The notes under the pieces were generated by a model that worked only from the letters and a program-made list of their open reading frames with translations, searched no databases and was not told where the DNA came from. From contig ARYC01000557.1 in NCBI GenBank assembly GCA_000711775.1, forward strand, positions 1 to 64,000: DNA of 64,000 bases, written 5' to 3'. Positions 63,705 to 64,000 of this stretch are shown piece after piece. The position numbers and the translations under genes were made by a program. The first letter of the stretch is position 1. Each line of letters opens with the position of its first letter. This DNA is from Oxytricha trifallax (lineage: Eukaryota > Ciliophora > Spirotrichea > Sporadotrichida > Oxytrichidae).

Positions 63705-64000
63705 TAATCAATATATTAAAATAAACTTGGAGATTTGGTGTTGCCTCTTATCGCAAGAATCTAACTAATATTATTTATGCTTCTTTTCTAGAGTTTTGGA
63801 GATTAAAATATTTCGTCCATTTGTAAATCTATAGAAGTTTTATTGCCTTTTTAATTTGCAAGCATTTTAAGAGAGCAATTTTTATCTTATTATTTAAACA
63901 TTTCTTAAATGAATTTTTTGGAAATAATTTTGTGTTTATTAAAATGCTTAAATTTAGTATAAAATAAGATTTATTTACCTCATATATTTTCCGACCTGGT

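Overview
The window is germline (micronuclear) DNA of a hypotrich ciliate related to Oxytricha, Stylonychia or Tetmemena. Four things support this. Long reading frames use TAA and TAG as glutamine and end only at TGA. Gene segments (MDSs) are interrupted by AT-rich internal eliminated segments (IESs), and each junction carries a short direct repeat (pointer) whose two copies restore the frame. A TBE-type transposon ends in C4A4/G4T4 telomere-like repeats. The noncoding DNA is extremely AT-rich. No species can be named from sequence alone.

Layout: 0-1.5 kb, right end of a decayed TBE transposon. 3-14 kb, forward genes: an EF-hand protein, an EMAP-II tRNA-binding-domain protein, a GC-richer unknown gene and two unknown multi-MDS genes. 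14.6-17.2 kb, two opposed copies of a MITE with 8-bp target duplications, flanking a second EMAP-II paralogue. 17.5-23.1 kb, two reverse-strand GNAT acetyltransferases interleaved with the C-terminal half of a forward KDM5-like JmjC/C5HC2 gene; one GNAT lies wholly inside an IES of the JmjC gene. 23.2-28.6 kb, a GPI ethanolamine-phosphate transferase (PIG-O type) split into a reverse N-terminal block and a forward C-terminal block, with an RGG-rich gene between them. 28.6-58.4 kb, an LPCAT-like acyltransferase in three blocks of alternating strand. Between those blocks lie a tRNA-Val, a JAMM deubiquitinase-like gene, an Arf-like GTPase with another gene inside one of its IESs, a RING/kelch gene and several unknown genes. 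58.4-64 kb, reverse-strand small-MDS genes and a tRNA-derived SINE.

The outstanding feature is the architecture. Two genes (PIG-O type and the acyltransferase) are scrambled with strand inversions over 5 kb and about 30 kb. Two others (JmjC and Arf-like) carry complete foreign genes inside pointer-bounded IESs. During development the intervening DNA would have to be removed, and for the inverted genes the blocks flipped, before a macronuclear gene exists. MDS/IES boundaries were derived by eye from matched pointers plus reading frame. Those given with coordinates fit both criteria; others are approximate.
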